This document shows positions 5,374-12,870 of a stretch of DNA of 18,523 nucleotides, one piece after another (position 1 is the first letter of the stretch; the number at the start of each line of letters is the position of its first letter). Source of the stretch: JBJXFK01 sp046155505. Its GTDB lineage: Bacteria; Planctomycetota; Phycisphaerae; UBA1845; Fen-1342. The stretch spans positions 1 through 18,523 of the forward strand of contig JBJXFK010000097.1 in the NCBI GenBank assembly GCA_046155505.1, read 5' to 3'. The notes under the pieces were generated by a model that saw only the letters and a program-made list of their open reading frames with translations, searched no databases and was not told the origin of the DNA. The position numbers were made by a program, and so were the translations under genes.

Positions 5374-7522
5374 TGTCGAGCCGCTGCCGGTATCGCCGCC
5401 GCGAACGGCCTGGTATCTCGGCCCGTGGCTGGCGGCGGTCGTCGGCGCGCTGTGCTTCGTCGGCACGCTCGGAAACGACTTCACCTATGACGATCACCCG
5501 ATCGTGCGCGAAAGCCTGCGCATCCGCGATCCACTGAACTTCCGCGCGATCTGGATGACCGACTGGTGGTACGAGCAGCGCGAGAGCGATCCGATCCGCA
5601 ACCCCGGCCGCGACCGGCTCTGGCGACCGCTCACCGTTCAAACGTTCGCCATCAACTATGCGATTCACGGTCTGTCGACCGTCGGATTTCACGCCACCAA
5701 CGTCGCGCTGCATGCCGCGACCTGCGCCCTGCTATACCTGCTCACGCGGCGACTGTTTCGCGATGCGGTCATCGCCAGCGCCGCCGCGCTGCTCTTCGCC
5801 GTGCATCCGGTGCATGTCGAGGCGGTGGCGGGCATCGTTGGTCGGGCCGAGGTACTCGCCGCGCTGCTGCTGCTTTGCGGATTGCTCGTCATTTGTCGGA
5901 GCACCGCGGCGGCGTCGATCGCGCGCGTCGCCGCGTCGTTGCCGCTGTTCGTCGCCGCACTGCTCGCGAAAGAAACCGCGATCTGCTATCCCGCGCTGGC
6001 GATCCTCACCATGCACTATCAGTCGCGGCGCGGCGGCGAGCGCGTCACCCTCGGCGGATGGCTGACGCGCGGCGCAATTCTCGTCGCGCCGCTCGTGCCG
6101 TACTTCATCGCGCGTTTCTACGCGCTCGAACAGCGCGTGATCCGCGAGCGCATCGGCAGCCCAATTCTCAATCCGCTATTCGACGCCGACATCTGGGGTC
6201 GCGTGCACGGCATGTTCACCGTGCTGGGACACTACGCACGGCTGCTGCTGGCTCCGACGCAGTTCTCATCCGACTATGGCCTCGCGGTCGTCAATCCAAA
6301 TGCCGGCCCCGGCGTGATGGCGCTCGTCGGCATCATCGCCGCCGGCGGGTTGTGCGCGTTGCTGCTCATGTACTTTCGCAAATCGGAATCGCAACGCATG
6401 GTCGGGCTTTGCGCGGTCCTGTTCGTCGCCAGCTATGCACTTGTTTCCAACTCGGTGTTTCTCATCGGGGTCTCGCTCGCAGAGCGACTTATGTACTGGC
6501 CGTCAGTGCTCGTGTGCATGGGCATGGGCATCGGCGTGGCTTTCGTCACCGGCTATCGCCGCGCGTCGCAATCGCCACAGGCCGAGAACGCGCGGCAATG
6601 GGGCGTCCCGCTCGCGCTCGTGTTTCTGCTCGCACTTGGCGCACGAACCGTCACACGTAGCGGCGACTGGAAGGACGATCGCACGCTGTTCGCCGTCGAC
6701 TACGCGAACTGGCCTGAGAGCGTGCATCTCGCGCTGTGCCGAGCCAATGGACTGATGCAGGAAGTCGAGACCGCGCAGACGAGACCTCTGCAAGTCGCCG
6801 CGGCCCAGGAAGCCGCCCGCGTTCTCGATCGCGCGCTGGCGATCAGCGCGGGCACACCGGCGGTACTGCGCATGCGCGGCATCGCGGCCCGACATCTGGG
6901 CGACGCCGACGGCGCGATTCGCTTTCTCGAAGCAGCCGTGCAATTTGACCCGCGCGATGTCATGGCCCAGCAGCATCTCGCCGAACTACGCGGGGCAACG
7001 GCGGCGGACGAGGCCGCGATCGCCGACCTGCGCCGCGCGGCGGACGCGAAACCCGACGATGCGGCCCTGCGCGCGAAACTCGCCGAAGCGCTGATGGCGA
7101 TCGGGCGGCCGGACCTCGCTTTTCCCGAGATCGAGACTGCATCAAGACTGTCGCCCGACGATGTTGATCTGCTGCGCACATTCGCCGAGCTGGCCGCCGT
7201 GAATCATCGCACGCCGGACGCGATCGCAGCGCTGCGGCGGGCCGTCGCGCTTCGGCCGGATGATTGGCGGGTCCACGCGAATCTGTCGGCGCTGCTGAGC
7301 GAATCCGACAAGGCGGCGACGCTGCATCACGCCGAGATCGCGGTGAAATTGCAGCCCAATGACGTGCGTTGCCAGACGAACTATGCCGAGGCGCTGGTGC
7401 TCAACGATCGTCGTGGCGAGGCGATGGATCGACTGCGACTGATCATTCGCGGATTGAAGGCGGACGACCCGATGCGGGCGGCGGTCGAGGGCCGGCTGCA
7501 ACAGTTGCAGCGTACACCGTGA
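5354..7522 (+). CDS. TMTC-like polytopic glycosyltransferase with C-terminal TPR repeats
   Basis: A 722-aa integral membrane protein. The N-terminal half (about 20-435) has roughly ten hydrophobic segments and resembles the GT-C glycosyltransferases of the eukaryotic TMTC family, which transfer mannose from a lipid-linked donor to protein. Landmarks are NDFTYDDHPIV (41-51), whose acidic pair D46-D47 sits in the first external loop where GT-C enzymes keep their catalytic acid; LWRPLTVQTFAINY (89-102); FHATNVALHAA (112-122); LLFAVHPVHVEAVAGIVGRAEVLA (in pieces over 146-169); LLAKETAI (203-210); and SLAERLMYWPS (374-384). Residues about 460-720 are alanine-rich helical TPR repeats, predicted to be periplasmic and to hold the acceptor. 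The ATG at 5354 lies within the TolC-like gene (20-bp overlap), implying coupled translation and a possible link to envelope protein glycosylation. The donor and acceptor are not known. An alternative is a general GT39-like/TPR membrane protein without enzyme activity. Confidence 0.82.
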   Translation: MRDRSASVEPLPVSPPRTAWYLGPWLAAVVGALCFVGTLGNDFTYDDHPIVRESLRIRDPLNFRAIWMTDWWYEQRESDPIRNPGRDRLWRPLTVQTFAINYAIHGLSTVGFHATNVALHAATCALLYLLTRRLFRDAVIASAAALLFAVHPVHVEAVAGIVGRAEVLAALLLLCGLLVICRSTAAASIARVAASLPLFVAALLAKETAICYPALAILTMHYQSRRGGERVTLGGWLTRGAILVAPLVPYFIARFYALEQRVIRERIGSPILNPLFDADIWGRVHGMFTVLGHYARLLLAPTQFSSDYGLAVVNPNAGPGVMALVGIIAAGGLCALLLMYFRKSESQRMVGLCAVLFVASYALVSNSVFLIGVSLAERLMYWPSVLVCMGMGIGVAFVTGYRRASQSPQAENARQWGVPLALVFLLALGARTVTRSGDWKDDRTLFAVDYANWPESVHLALCRANGLMQEVETAQTRPLQVAAAQEAARVLDRALAISAGTPAVLRMRGIAARHLGDADGAIRFLEAAVQFDPRDVMAQQHLAELRGATAADEAAIADLRRAADAKPDDAALRAKLAEALMAIGRPDLAFPEIETASRLSPDDVDLLRTFAELAAVNHRTPDAIAALRRAVALRPDDWRVHANLSALLSESDKAATLHHAEIAVKLQPNDVRCQTNYAEALVLNDRRGEAMDRLRLIIRGLKADDPMRAAVEGRLQQLQRTP

Positions 7523-7534
7523 CGCGAACTCGCC

Positions 7535-8647
7535 TCACTCGCGGCGTCGTGCGGCGTCGCGGCGGGCCGCGTCGAGAATTTCGACCGCGATCAGATTGAG
7601 TTCGAGGCTCGACAGCGGATCGACGGGGCACTTTCCGCGAACCACGTCGCGCAGATACGTCCATTCTTTTTCGAGCGAGCCGGCGGTCGGCGTGGTTTTC
7701 TCGATGCGACGCGCACCATCGGGCACACACGTTTCGAGCGATGCGCCGCGGCCGGCGTGAATCGATCCGCCCTCTGCGTACAGGTCCATCTCTTTGTTGT
7801 CGTGTGTCCAGGCCCAGGATGCCTGAATTGTCGCTGTGCAAGTGCGGTACGTGACGACGATCGTTGCGTCGTCGTCCACGAGCGGATAGACCTCCGGCTT
7901 GAGCTGTGCGGTCTGCGCGCTCACCGCGATCGGTCGCTCGCCGCCGGTCAGCCATGTCGCGAGAATCGCCCCGTAACAGCCGAAATCGACGATCGCCCCG
8001 CCGCCGTTTTCGCGCGGATCGGTGAGCCAGGCGAGGAACTCCGCATTGCAGCCGATCTCGCGCGGGCCTTTGTGGCCGTGGCGAAAGACCATGCGGCGCA
8101 GCGCGGCGAATTTGCCGGAGTCGAGCAGCCGTTTGGCCTCGCGCACCGACGCATACCAGCTTGATTCGTAGTTCGTGAGCACGAGCACGCCGTGCTTTTG
8201 TGCGAGCGCGGCCATCGCCCGCGCATCGGCGTTGCAGAACGCGAGCGGCTTTTCGTGCAGAGTGTGTATGCCGCGCGGGGCACAGGCTTCGACCACGCGG
8301 CGATGCTGGCGGATGGAAGTCATGACGCTTGCGGCTTCGGGTTTTGTCTCGTCGAGCATGCGTTCGATGTCGTCGTACCGCAGCCGCGCGTCGAGGCCGT
8401 ATTTGGTCGCCATGCGATCGAAGAGCGCGCGATTCGGCTCATAGATGCCGACGATCCGCAGGGTGTCGCCGGAATTGGCCTGCCAGAGCAGTCCTTCGAC
8501 ATGTTGATGCACGAGGCCGATGACGGCGATGCGCAGCGGGCCGTCGCCGGTTGAATAGCGGATCGGCATGATGGCTCCGGAATGCTGCGTGGCGCAGCCG
8601 GTCGCGGTGAGCAGCAGGCCGGCCAGTAACAGTGTGCGTGCGAGCAT
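7535..8647 (-). CDS. Gfo/Idh/MocA-family oxidoreductase, probable lipoprotein
   Basis: A 370-aa NAD(P)-dependent sugar-type oxidoreductase. Starting at ATG 8647 it begins MLARTLLLAGLLLTATGC, a short lipoprotein signal with lipobox ATGC and Cys18 as lipidation site. The Rossmann strand LRIAVIGLVHQHVEG (38-52) replaces the usual GxGxxG by GLVHxHV, a variant I associate with a subset of the family. The hallmark EKP is in TLHEKPLAF (129-137). The C-terminal domain carries GGGAIVDFGCYGA (215-227), where a Tyr stands at the usual catalytic His position (DxGxH). The substrate is unknown. An internal ATG (8569, residue 27) has a much better ribosome binding site and would give a cytosolic enzyme. The frame is open further upstream, but that region is the hairpin-rich spacer. 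It is convergent with the TMTC-like gene (12-bp gap). Confidence 0.83.
   Translation of the reverse strand: MLARTLLLAGLLLTATGCATQHSGAIMPIRYSTGDGPLRIAVIGLVHQHVEGLLWQANSGDTLRIVGIYEPNRALFDRMATKYGLDARLRYDDIERMLDETKPEAASVMTSIRQHRRVVEACAPRGIHTLHEKPLAFCNADARAMAALAQKHGVLVLTNYESSWYASVREAKRLLDSGKFAALRRMVFRHGHKGPREIGCNAEFLAWLTDPRENGGGAIVDFGCYGAILATWLTGGERPIAVSAQTAQLKPEVYPLVDDDATIVVTYRTCTATIQASWAWTHDNKEMDLYAEGGSIHAGRGASLETCVPDGARRIEKTTPTAGSLEKEWTYLRDVVRGKCPVDPLSSLELNLIAVEILDAARRDAARRRE
8567..8578 (-). promoter_or_regulatory. Internal ribosome binding site and alternative start
   Basis: GGAG (8578-8575) stands 5 nt before an in-frame ATG (8569-8567) at codon 27 of the oxidoreductase. Initiation here would skip the lipoprotein signal and start MPIRYSTGDGPLRIAVIG. 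Confidence 0.5.
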
Positions 8648-8710
8648 TGACGAATGGTAGCTGTGATTCGCGGCAACTGGTTGCGAGGTGTTGGTGCCAT
8701 GAGGCGGGTG

Positions 8711-8740
8711 CCGTGCCGACGGCCGTTCGCGTCGGCATGG
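8711..8740. repeat. Long-stem hairpin in spacer
   Basis: CCGTGCCGAC (8711-8720) pairs with GTCGGCATGG (8731-8740) around a 10-nt loop; nine Watson-Crick pairs and one G-U pair give the longest stem in the window. It lies upstream of the oxidoreductase start and downstream of nadE, so it could form in the nadE transcript 3' region or in the oxidoreductase leader. Confidence 0.6.
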
Positions 8741-8751
8741 ATAGAGAAAAC

Positions 8752-8769
8752 GCAGCCGTGGGCGGCTGC
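8752..8769. repeat. Hairpin with TGGG loop
   Basis: GCAGCCG-TGGG-CGGCTGC is a perfect 7-bp stem with a 4-nt loop. It has the same geometry as the following pair of repeats (7-bp stem, NGGG loop, then CTCC) but a different stem sequence. Confidence 0.6.
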
Positions 8770-8784
8770 TCCACAATGTAATAA

Positions 8785-8840
8785 GAAACCGCGGAGGGCC
8801 GCGGTGCTCCAAGAAGGAAACCGCGGAGGGCCGCTGTTCT
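8785..8840. repeat. Direct repeat of two AGGG-loop hairpins
   Basis: The 18-mer GAAACCGCGGAGGGCCGC occurs at 8785-8802 and again at 8817-8834, 32 bp apart. Copy 1 folds as ACCGCGG-AGGG-CCGCGGT (8788-8805, perfect 7-bp stem). Copy 2 carries one substitution, so its last pairs are broken. The pair lies 22 bp beyond the nadE stop and could help end or protect that transcript, but no T-tract follows. Confidence 0.75.
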
Positions 8841-8861
8841 TCATTGGGTGCCGCGCGCCAG

Positions 8862-10847
8862 TTACCTGCCAATCGCTCGCAGCTCCGCGAGTTCGCGCTC
8901 AAAGCCGCCGGACAAAATCGGGAAGCGACACCACGTCTTCGGATCCAGATTTTCATCATCGACATGGAACGACGGCGCGTACCGCTCGCGCTTCCACTGA
9001 TTGCGCGACCACAAGCGGAAAAACCGCTCGACCCACGCCATCAGTTGCGCTCGCCCGTGCTGCGGCATCGCCGGCTCCAGCATACGCAGCACCTCCACCG
9101 GCGTGTGCTTGTCGCGAATCGCCAGGCGCTCGATCGCATCCAGCACGTCATATGGCATCAGGTCTGCTTCGTCGGTCTGCGACGCCGCCGGCGGGCGCAA
9201 CTCGGCCGTCGGCGGCTGCACGTTCACGCTGCGCAGCGCCGGGATTGCCCCGATTCCCTCCGGCCCCATCGTTTCGAGCCAGCGCAACCAATGCCGCAGA
9301 AACGCCTTGTCGATTCCCGCAATCGGGCTCAGCCCGCCGCAGGTGTCGCCGTCCATCGTCGCATAACCGACGGCCGCTTCCGATCGATTGCTGGTCGAGA
9401 GCAAGAGTGAGCCGTTGATATTGGCCAGCATCCACGCGCCCGGCGCGCGAACGCGGGCCTGGATGTTTTGCAGCGTGATGTCGTCGGATTCCCAGGTAAG
9501 CGTGCGCCCGATCGCACTTTGCACCGTGTCGATGTATTGCGCGACGAGCGCCGAAACGTCGAACGTCAGGAATTGCGCGCCGACCGCGCTCGCCACGTCG
9601 CGCGCCGCGCTGCGCGTCGTCTCCGAGCTGTTCGCCGTCGACTGATACACGCACGTTAGCAGTCGCTGCACGATTTCACGCTCGCTTTTCGCGGCTTCCA
9701 GATCGCCGACGTACGCGAGTTTGGCGAGCAGCTTGTCGCGCCCGAGCGCGGCGATGCCGAAGCGCACCATCATCGCCACCAGGCATGTCACCGCCGCCGA
9801 GTCGGCCCCGCCGCTGATCGAGACGACAAAGCCGCGCGATCGGCTCTTGCGCAGATAGTCGAACAGGGCGAGCGAAATCGCCCGCGCGAATTCCTCTTCC
9901 TTCAGGTGCGGCCCGCTTTCCCACGCGGGCAGGTCAAATTCGTCGCGCTGGGGCGCGAGTGGCGAAAACTCGAACGCCGCTCGAACGGGCCCGTTCTCGC
10001 CGTTGTCCACGTTTGGGCGAAAGCTCGCGGTGCGGGCCTGCGTCATCCGCGTCGCATCGACATCGATCACCGCGCTGCAAAGCTCGACATCGTCGAACGA
10101 AAATCGCGGACACGCCGCGAGTCGCTTGCCGGCGCTGGCGATCATCGCGTCGCCGTCATAGATTGCGCGGCCCGCTTCGTTACCGAGCAGATTCGAATAC
10201 AAGTACGTCACGCCGAACGCGCGCGAACCTTCGAGCACCAGTCGCCGCCGGGTTTCGTGTTTGCCGAATGCGAAATGGCTGGCGCTGGGGTTGAGAATCA
10301 GATCGACGCCTTCGAGCGACAGTTCGCTGCCGGGGCGACTCGCGACCCACGCGTCTTCGCAAATTTCAAAGCCGAGCTTCACGCCGCCCACGTCGAAGTG
10401 AACGTCGCCGATGGGGTATGTCTTGCCGCGCAGCTCGATCGTCGCCCGCTTGCCGATCGGCCACGCCTTGAACCAGCGCGGCTCATAGTGCAGCCCCTCG
10501 CCGGCAAGGTGCCGCTTGGCGACGAAGCCGGCGATCTCGCCATCAACCAGCAGGCACGCCGTGTTGAAAAGCCCGTTGTTGAACAGCAGCGGCAGGCCGA
10601 CTGAGACGATCATGCCGCGCGCCGTTGGGGCGAGCTCGTGCAGCACGCTGATGGCGGTCTCGTGCAAGCCGCGCGAGTAGAATGCGTCTTCGCAGCCATA
10701 GCCGGTGATGCAGAGCTCGGGCAGGCAGAGCACGCTGACGGCCTGCGCCCGCGACGCATCGATCGCGCGGCGAATGTTTGCGGCGTTCTCGGCCCAGGCC
10801 ATGGGCGTCTGATTCAGCACAGCGACGGCGACGCGGATCAGTTTCAT
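8862..10847 (-). CDS. nadE: Glutamine-dependent NAD+ synthetase
   Basis: A 661-aa two-domain NAD synthetase catalysing the last step of NAD biosynthesis: deamido-NAD is adenylylated with ATP and amidated with ammonia drawn from glutamine. The N-terminal nitrilase-type glutaminase domain (1-275) shows the full catalytic triad: E44 in LPELCITGY, K111 in AKRHLAGEG and C163 in GFEICEDAW. The synthetase domain follows, with PP-loop SGGADS (345-350), the NAxARxR-like stretch NIQARVRAP, STSNRSEAAVGYATMDGD and the C-terminal FHVDDENLDPKTWCRFPI. Length agrees with the long bacterial type. The ATG at 10847 has no Shine-Dalgarno sequence; instead TAGAAT lies 6 nt upstream (see separate entry). It is divergent from deoC across 112 bp and is followed by a hairpin-rich spacer. 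Function is secure. Confidence 0.95.
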   Translation of the reverse strand: MKLIRVAVAVLNQTPMAWAENAANIRRAIDASRAQAVSVLCLPELCITGYGCEDAFYSRGLHETAISVLHELAPTARGMIVSVGLPLLFNNGLFNTACLLVDGEIAGFVAKRHLAGEGLHYEPRWFKAWPIGKRATIELRGKTYPIGDVHFDVGGVKLGFEICEDAWVASRPGSELSLEGVDLILNPSASHFAFGKHETRRRLVLEGSRAFGVTYLYSNLLGNEAGRAIYDGDAMIASAGKRLAACPRFSFDDVELCSAVIDVDATRMTQARTASFRPNVDNGENGPVRAAFEFSPLAPQRDEFDLPAWESGPHLKEEEFARAISLALFDYLRKSRSRGFVVSISGGADSAAVTCLVAMMVRFGIAALGRDKLLAKLAYVGDLEAAKSEREIVQRLLTCVYQSTANSSETTRSAARDVASAVGAQFLTFDVSALVAQYIDTVQSAIGRTLTWESDDITLQNIQARVRAPGAWMLANINGSLLLSTSNRSEAAVGYATMDGDTCGGLSPIAGIDKAFLRHWLRWLETMGPEGIGAIPALRSVNVQPPTAELRPPAASQTDEADLMPYDVLDAIERLAIRDKHTPVEVLRMLEPAMPQHGRAQLMAWVERFFRLWSRNQWKRERYAPSFHVDDENLDPKTWCRFPILSGGFERELAELRAIGR

Positions 10848-10853
10848 AAGAGA

Positions 10854-10859
10854 ATTCTA
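10854..10859 (-). promoter_or_regulatory. Candidate -10 element of nadE, leaderless geometry
   Basis: TAGAAT (five of six consensus bases) on the - strand is separated from the nadE ATG by only TCTCTT. A start seven bases beyond the hexamer would be the A of the ATG, giving a leaderless mRNA, which fits the missing Shine-Dalgarno. No -35 match is seen at 17 bp. Confidence 0.35.
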
Positions 10860-10910
10860 CGGCAACGCGGCGGCGAGGATGTGGCGCGCCGCGGGGCGAT
10901 TGCGCGGCGG

Positions 10911-10916
10911 TATACT
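10911..10916 (+). promoter_or_regulatory. Candidate -10 element of deoC
   Basis: TATACT (five of six consensus bases) lies 43 bp before the deoC ATG, in the deoC-nadE divergent region. The -35 side is GC-rich and does not match, so the call is weak. Confidence 0.35.
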
Positions 10917-10949
10917 CGCAACTTATTCACAAGCGCGTGGCGCGGGTTG

Positions 10950-10954
10950 GGAGG
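10950..10954 (+). promoter_or_regulatory. Shine-Dalgarno of deoC
   Basis: GGAGG with 5-nt spacing (GTTGG) to the ATG at 10960. It decides this start over an in-frame ATG 27 codons upstream at 10879, whose extra residues have no family counterpart. Confidence 0.75.
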
Positions 10955-10959
10955 GTTGG

Positions 10960-11637
10960 ATGTCACCGAGAGAACTGGCTCGACGGATCGATCACACCAT
11001 TCTCAAGCCCGAGGCGACTTGCGCGCAGGTTGACAAGCTCTGCGACGAGGCGCGTGAGTTTGGATTCGTCGCCGTGTGCGTGAACCCGTGTTGGGTCGAG
11101 TTGTGCGCGAGGCGCCTCGCCGGAAGCGCAACGTCGGTTTGCACGGTCGCCGGGTTTCCGCTTGGTGCGTCGATCAGCGAGGCCAAGGCATTTGAAGCGC
11201 GGCGTGCGGTCGAGCAAGGCGCTCTGGAAGTGGACATGGTGGTCAACCTCGCCGACCTGATCACGGGCGATCACAAGGCCGTCACGCGCGACATCGAGGC
11301 CGTGGTCGCCGCGACGAAGCGCGCGAACGAGCATGCGATCGTAAAAGTCATTCTCGAAACGCGGGCGCTCACCGAAGAACAGATCATCATGGGATGCCGC
11401 TGCGTGGCCGAGGCGCAGGCCGACTTCGTAAAGACATCGACCGGGTTTCATGCGAATGGCGGAGCGACGGTCGAACACGTGGCCCTGCTGCGCAGGCACA
11501 GTGCGCCGATCAAGGTGAAGGCCGCAGGCGGGATTCGCGACCTGAAGACCGCACTGGCGATGATCGAAGCCGGGGCCGATCGACTCGGCATGTCGGCCAG
11601 CGCAGCAGTGATGCAGGAGTTGGCGGCGACGGCGTAG
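10960..11637 (+). CDS. deoC: Deoxyribose-phosphate aldolase
   Basis: A 225-aa cytosolic TIM-barrel aldolase that splits 2-deoxy-D-ribose 5-phosphate into glyceraldehyde 3-phosphate and acetaldehyde, the last step of deoxynucleoside catabolism. The family residues are all visible: DHTILKP (11-17), the proton-relay aspartate D92 in LEVDMVVN, the Schiff-base lysine K158 in DFVKTSTGF and the second lysine K187 in IKVKAAGGIRD. Length matches the short bacterial DeoC class (about 215-230 aa). The start at 10960 is chosen because GGAGG precedes it and the conserved N-terminus begins there. It stands alone, divergent from nadE and convergent with the polysaccharide operon (18-bp gap); no other deo genes are present. 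Confidence 0.94.
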   Translation: MSPRELARRIDHTILKPEATCAQVDKLCDEAREFGFVAVCVNPCWVELCARRLAGSATSVCTVAGFPLGASISEAKAFEARRAVEQGALEVDMVVNLADLITGDHKAVTRDIEAVVAATKRANEHAIVKVILETRALTEEQIIMGCRCVAEAQADFVKTSTGFHANGGATVEHVALLRRHSAPIKVKAAGGIRDLKTALAMIEAGADRLGMSASAAVMQELAATA

Positions 11638-11655
11638 ATGGCACCACATCCGTGC

Positions 11656-12870
11656 TTAGCGCCGGCGGGCATTCGCGCCCGCCCGCATTGCGTTCAATAG
11701 CTCATGCGCGTGATCGCTCACGTCCCAATCAGCGACGATTCGTCGGCTCGCAGCGCACATCGCGTCGTACTCGGTCTGCCCGAGCAGCGTCATGCGCGTC
11801 ATGCAATCCGCCATTTGCTCGACGTTGAACGGATCGAAGACAAACCCGTTTTCGCCGTCGCGCATCAGGTGTTCATTCACGGTGCAGCCGCTCGATATGA
11901 CGATCGGTAGTCCCGCCGCTTCGGCTTCGTTGACGATCAAGCCCCATGTCTCTTTCCAACTCGGGAAGAGCAGTGCTGATGCAAGGCCGTAGTAGCGCGC
12001 GACGTCTTCGATTTGCGCGTATGACTTGCGTTGTACGAGCGGACTTGCGAGGGCGGCGATCTTGTCGTCAACGATTTTTTCGTCCGGGCCACTGCCCACC
12101 ATGACCAAGCCCCATGCGCGATCGCCGACGCGCCTCAGATACAGGCCATACGCAGCGAGCAGACGCGGGTGGTTCTTCACTTCTAGCATGCGCGCCGGAT
12201 AGAAGAAGAATTTGTCGGGTGTGCCGAACTTCGCCCGCCAGGTCGCCGCGTCTCGCCGCGTCTCATCCGCGACGCGGGCGAAGTACTCGTTGTCGACCAC
12301 GTCGTATTTGAGAAATATGCGATCGCGCGGAATGCCGAGGCTTGCAAAATACTGGCGGCACTCTTCGCCGGATGCCTGCGCGGCGTCGGTGCCGCGGATC
12401 ATCCAGCGCTTCGCCAGTTCCTTGTACCACGGACGCTTCGCGGGTTGCCAGCCTTTCAGTCCCGTGTTGGCGGTCGAGTCGCCGCATAGCACCGAGATGG
12501 CCCGCGACTTGCGACACCAGGCCAGCGCGCCGCGCAGGAATGGGTGCGACCAGCCGGGAATCACGACGCTCGCCGGGTTCAGTTTGGCGAGCAGGTCGGT
12601 GATGGCGGCGTTCTGTTCGCTCGCGCTGAGTGATTCGACTTCGCGATCGGGGAAGAGTGTGTGCCAGCCGAACGGCTCGTTCTGCCGCGAGACGCGCCAG
12701 GGGTACTGCTTCTCGACCGATGACAATTCGATCGCTTCGAGTCGGCAATTGAACGGTTGCAGGGCGGCTGCGATCGCGCGCAGCCGCGCGACGTGGTACG
12801 GACCGAAGTTCAAGTAAAGCACCGCCACACAGCGATTTTGCAGCAGCGGGCGAAGCGACTCGTGCGTCAT
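11656..12870 (-). CDS. GT4-type glycosyltransferase
   Basis: A 404-aa GT-B fold glycosyltransferase of the GT4/Glycos_transf_1 type, expected to act at the inner face of the cytoplasmic membrane and add a sugar from a nucleotide donor to a growing lipid-linked glycan. The C-terminal donor domain shows FFFYPARMLEVKNHPRLLAA (221-240), GLVMVGSGPDE (254-264) and the EX7E motif ETWGLIVNE (E307 and E315), followed by GLPIVISSGCTVNEHLMRDGENGFVF. The N-terminal half (acceptor domain) contains NFGPYHVARLRAI and VIPGWSHPFLRG. It is the last gene of the - strand polysaccharide operon; its ATG overlaps the flippase stop (ATGA at 12867-12870). Its final codons lie in a GC-rich inverted repeat. Donor sugar and linkage cannot be read from the sequence. 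Confidence 0.87.
   Translation of the reverse strand: MTHESLRPLLQNRCVAVLYLNFGPYHVARLRAIAAALQPFNCRLEAIELSSVEKQYPWRVSRQNEPFGWHTLFPDREVESLSASEQNAAITDLLAKLNPASVVIPGWSHPFLRGALAWCRKSRAISVLCGDSTANTGLKGWQPAKRPWYKELAKRWMIRGTDAAQASGEECRQYFASLGIPRDRIFLKYDVVDNEYFARVADETRRDAATWRAKFGTPDKFFFYPARMLEVKNHPRLLAAYGLYLRRVGDRAWGLVMVGSGPDEKIVDDKIAALASPLVQRKSYAQIEDVARYYGLASALLFPSWKETWGLIVNEAEAAGLPIVISSGCTVNEHLMRDGENGFVFDPFNVEQMADCMTRMTLLGQTEYDAMCAASRRIVADWDVSDHAHELLNAMRAGANARRR
11664..11683. terminator. GC-rich inverted repeat between convergent deoC and glycosyltransferase
   Basis: GGCGGGC (11664-11670) and GCCCGCC (11677-11683) form a perfect 7-bp stem with a 6-nt loop. It begins 26 bp past the deoC stop and lies within the last codons of the opposing glycosyltransferase, so it could serve deoC and perhaps the operon end. 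There is no T-tract. Confidence 0.35.

Noticed and set aside
8785..8840. Intrinsic terminator of nadE
   Set aside because: The stems are good but no U-run follows on the - strand, so I list them as repeats rather than as a terminator.
8648..8965. N-terminal extension of the oxidoreductase frame to 8965
   Set aside because: It runs through the hairpin spacer and into the 3' end of nadE. The lipoprotein signal at 8647 marks a natural start.
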